The notes beneath the pieces were generated by a model. The model made no database searches, was not told the DNA's origin, and worked only from the letters and a program-made list of their open reading frames with translations. Positions 1-64,000 of a stretch of 64,000 nt of DNA are shown here, piece by piece (position 1 is the first letter of the stretch; each line of letters opens with the position of its first letter). Source of the DNA: Ficedula albicollis. Lineage: Eukaryota; Chordata; Aves; Passeriformes; Muscicapidae. Made by a program: the position numbers and the translations under genes. The stretch lies in the NCBI RefSeq assembly GCF_000247815.1, contig NC_021673.1, forward strand, positions 2,564,380 to 2,628,379. The letters run 5' to 3'.

Positions 1-3000
1 CCTCCCACTCTGCAGGTCACCCACTCTCACCCCAGAATTCCTCTGGGTACAACCACGCTGATTTTTGCAGTGTTTCAGGTGAGGGAGGGTTGCAGGGTCA
101 GGGCTGCTGCTTTCACCTGACCTCAAAGAAGAGCTGAACATAAACATCTGTGGCAGCACCTGACTTTATATCCCCACTTCAGCTTTTTTTTTTTTCATAA
201 TACCACAAAATCTTGCAGTGGTGGTAATTCTCAAAATTACCACTGTGGTGCTCCACAGCTGGGCTGCTGATGCTGAGCTCAACATGTTCTCAGGAGAGGA
301 TTTTGGGCTGTTCCTGGAAACCAATGGATGTGTGACATTCCAGTAACACAGGGACAAAACACACCTCCTTTTTGAAAGCTCATCCCTGCACTGGCAAGCC
401 TTTCTGGTCTGTTGAAATGATATTTTTCTCATTTGGTAAGGGTAGCCAAAAGCTGCAAATAACACTGAGCTCCAGACTTGATAAACCAAGCTCCTTCCCA
501 CTCAGTCCTTTTACAGCCATGGGGAAGGGAAGATCTGTTATTTTTCAGGCAAAATTAAAACCTATTCCCTGCTTGGAGAAGGGATATATACAGAAATATG
601 AAGAGTTAAAAAATCTTTATTCAAATCTACTCCTGTGCTATAGCTGGGCCATAACAGGAATGATCCACAATATGGAATTGTAGTCAGTGGTTGATGTCTC
701 CTTCTCTGCATCATGTATCCCTTGTAAATTTAGAAAATTTGGTTCTCTGCAAAGATAAAATATGAAATCACTTCTTCATGAACCTGGTTCTGAGCTCTCC
801 AGGCAAAAAATTATACTGGGCCTGAAACATAAATTAAAAATAAATGCATTGTTAGGTGTTCTGTTCAGTGAATTTAAGGGCTCCTGAGAAATTTCTGTTT
901 CATGGAACCATAGCACAATTGATTTCAGTAGAAATCTCTGGAGGTCATCCAGTCCAATCCCACAGTTCGTGCAGGTACACACATGTATGTGGATATCTTG
1001 TGCTTCCATGAAGCCAAAGTTCCTGAATTGCAAACCTGAATCACAGTGGCAGTATTTTATAACTGGACTGGGATAACCCCAGTTACACTGTGCTCAGTAA
1101 CACTTGATTTCACAGGAAAGTGAAACACTTGTAAGATTCCAACCATTGTATTGACATTTTTTTACACTCTATTTTGTCCAGAGATTTAACCATAAATCTG
1201 TGTTTGAAATATATTTCAGTCTATCCAACTATCCATGACTTGCTGTTCATCAAGGAGCAAGTTGACTTTGTTCCACGTGCCTCATTCTCCTGGTTTGAGG
1301 CATGTTGGCAATTGGATTTATTCTGTAACAAGTGAGACCTCAGCTTTTCATGCTGGCCCTTCACAACATCATTGCCCTACTGGAACTGCATCCATTCCCT
1401 GACCCAGAGTGGTGATTCACAGATGATGGGGGAGAATGGAAAAGGGTGAAGGAGCTGCTGCTATTTTCTAGCTCCTCTGGGCAGGTGAGAATTGCAGGTT
1501 CTGGGGCTCCTAAGTCCCAAAAAGCTCCTGCACAGGTGAACAGGGCCACCAAAGTCCTTGCCCTGGCCAACAGCGAGGGGACAGTGGAGCCAGGACCTTC
1601 TCCAGTACCACAGGTGATATCTGCTGTGAGAAACATTTCTACATCTTGTGGAAGGGATGGGGTTGTGCTCCCCAGCTGCACAGACACCTGCTGGTTTCTT
1701 CAGTCAGCAGAACATCAACAAAACCATCTTCCCTGGAGGCCTCCTCTCCATAAACACATGGAGTGACAGAGGCAACCTTAGTGAGTGGGATCAAGCCTTG
1801 CAACAAGTTTCCACATGATGCTTGCAAAGCCCTCTTTGCTACCCAAGGTCTGCCAGGAGCATCCCAAACCCTCAGCCTGCTGCAGCAGTTTCAAGAGGAG
1901 CATTCCAGACAGATCCTGTGTGGGTTATTCCAGCTGGCTTGTGAGCAGAGCAGCTATTTGAAGAATGAGGACATAGAATCACAGGATGTCCTGAGCTGAG
2001 CAGAGCAGCTATTTGAAGAATGAGGACATGATAGAATCACAGGATGTGAAGGAAGGGTTCTTCAAGGATCATCAGCTCCTGATGATAACTCAGCTTTCTC
2101 TGACTGTCATCTTTTCATGTCCCTTTGTAGCCCTATCATTTTTTTTTTTTAAGTTGACATAATTCTGCTAAGAATGATGTTTCAGAGAGACTTCCATTTT
2201 CAGACTGCTTTGATATTTTTCCTTTTGACCTGCATATTGCATTGTAGATGGATGGTCCAGTCTGACATCTCAGGAGGGACTCTTGGCTGCCTTGGAACCT
2301 GACAGTATTTTAGGTCAGATATATCCATTGTGCCTTACAGTTGCCTCACAAGAAGCAGAACTAGTGCTTTAAAAGTGCTTTAAAGTAGCCTCATGGATCT
2401 CACCTTCTTCAGAGGAGCTGCATATCCAGCTGCTCTCAGCATTTTATGGGCTCTCAGTCTGAGATCTCAATGGTTTATGATCTCTCAGCAATCTCTAGAT
2501 AAAATACCGTAAAGGAAATCCTACTGGTTTTCTCCAAACAATGTGTCTGCTGCAGAGGAACACACAAATAATCAAATTAATATCCATCTGCTCCTGTGGA
2601 GTGCCTCTTTTTTGTCACAGTTGTCCTGGATATTTGCTCCTCACATGATTCTGACAGCCAAGACCACCCCAGGACAGGAATAAGTGTTGCAGTTGAGGAC
2701 TGTGTTTCTTTCTGATGACTAATAATATTTTAGTCACACAAGGAGCCTCCAGTAGAGTTTGTGGTGTTTTCCCATTGCTGCGTGAGGTTGAGAGTTGCAG
2801 GGAACCACTCACTGCAGTCCCTGTTCTCCACATTCAGGAAGCAGAAGTGTTTCACATCCAGTGCTTCCCAGCCTGGAATATCCCAGGAACACTGGGAGAA
2901 ACACTAAGCCAGCAGTCCAAACTCAGGACTGTTCCAGCACCAGCCTTAGCTCCTGGTGGCCCATTTCCCAGTGTCGTGGCCGTGTTCTAATGCACCAGTC

Positions 3001-3182
3001 TGGCTTCCATCCTGCTTGATGCTGACACAGGCACAGACTAAACTGCTAATCCCCAGCCACCCCCTGCTTGCCCTGCCACTCTGCTTGCTCCCCACGGGCT
3101 CTGTGCTTGGCAAAAACCCTCCAAGGGGTGATTTCCATGGGGATCCACTAATGCATGTCCTTCCTGACGTGTTGGTTAACAG
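1..3182 (+). other. Intron (5' part cut by the window edge)
   Basis: No Ig-like exon with flanking splice sites is visible in these 3.2 kb. A weak antisense CR1-like stretch lies near 890-975. A two-copy 55-bp direct repeat covers 1942-2051. The sequence otherwise looks like ordinary unique intron ending in the acceptor before 3183. Confidence 0.7.
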
Positions 3183-63900
<60,718 letters not shown>

Positions 63901-64000
63901 GTGAGTGCCTCGGGTGCCTCCCTCTGTGCAGAGCCCAGCAGGCACATCCCAGCTCACCACTTGCTTTGAAAAGCAGAAAGCTGAGCGAGATGTGCTGCAC

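Noticed and set aside
1..3182. Further Ig exons at the left end of the window
   Set aside because: I looked for Cys-Trp-Tyr-x-Cys spacing with phase 1 splice sites in all three + frames and found none.

Overview
The window is animal nuclear DNA, almost certainly from a bird and probably a passerine. It is full of CR1 LINE fragments in both orientations and carries two copies of one LTR-like repeat of the kind I associate with songbirds. Genes are split by canonical GT-AG introns, and I see no bacterial-type gene. The species call rests on repeat content only.

One gene explains all the protein-coding sequence: OBSCN (obscurin), on the + strand. It is open at both ends: the giant 5' Ig array lies upstream and the rest of the kinase part lies downstream. 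I rebuilt 46 coding exons from splice sites, phase continuity and similarity to obscurin as I remember it. Exons from 3183 to 12319 are one-domain exons, all phase 1-1: Ig, Ig, Ig, FN3, Ig. A 1.39 kb exon (13544-14929) holds an acidic linker, an IQ motif, an Ig domain and a compact unnamed alpha/beta module. Small exons from 15484 to 21401 encode Ig domains and Ser-rich linkers. These are followed by the signalling cassette: SH3 (21769-21969), RhoGEF/DH (22311-26558, last exon duplicated) and PH (28779-30148). Two split Ig domains follow (31415-33790).

The gene then forks. Obscurin A uses exons 42326-42368 and 45763-47200, a terminal ankyrin-binding tail with a stop at 47198-47200 and AATAAA at 47251-47256. 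Obscurin B skips these and continues at 52052 through a linker, an Ig domain (57125-58571) and the first protein kinase domain (60564 to past the end). The two mRNAs share everything upstream, so the RhoGEF is joined either to a sarcoplasmic-reticulum anchor or to the kinase tail.

The introns are the unusual part. They contain (1) a 1057-bp tandem duplication that includes a whole DH exon; (2) two enormous pure C tracts, 698 and 1320 bases, plus smaller ones flanked by copies of their own left flank; (3) a 27-bp minisatellite with higher-order structure running almost to the FN3 acceptor; (4) about 75 copies of CCAT inside a CR1 fragment; (5) roughly twenty two-copy direct tandem duplications of 40-250 bp, with an analogous 30-bp one in coding sequence; and (6) an antisense LTR-like element whose TATA-containing segment is duplicated. 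Several of these may be assembly errors, and I say so where it applies. No new non-obscurin gene or defence-type system is visible.
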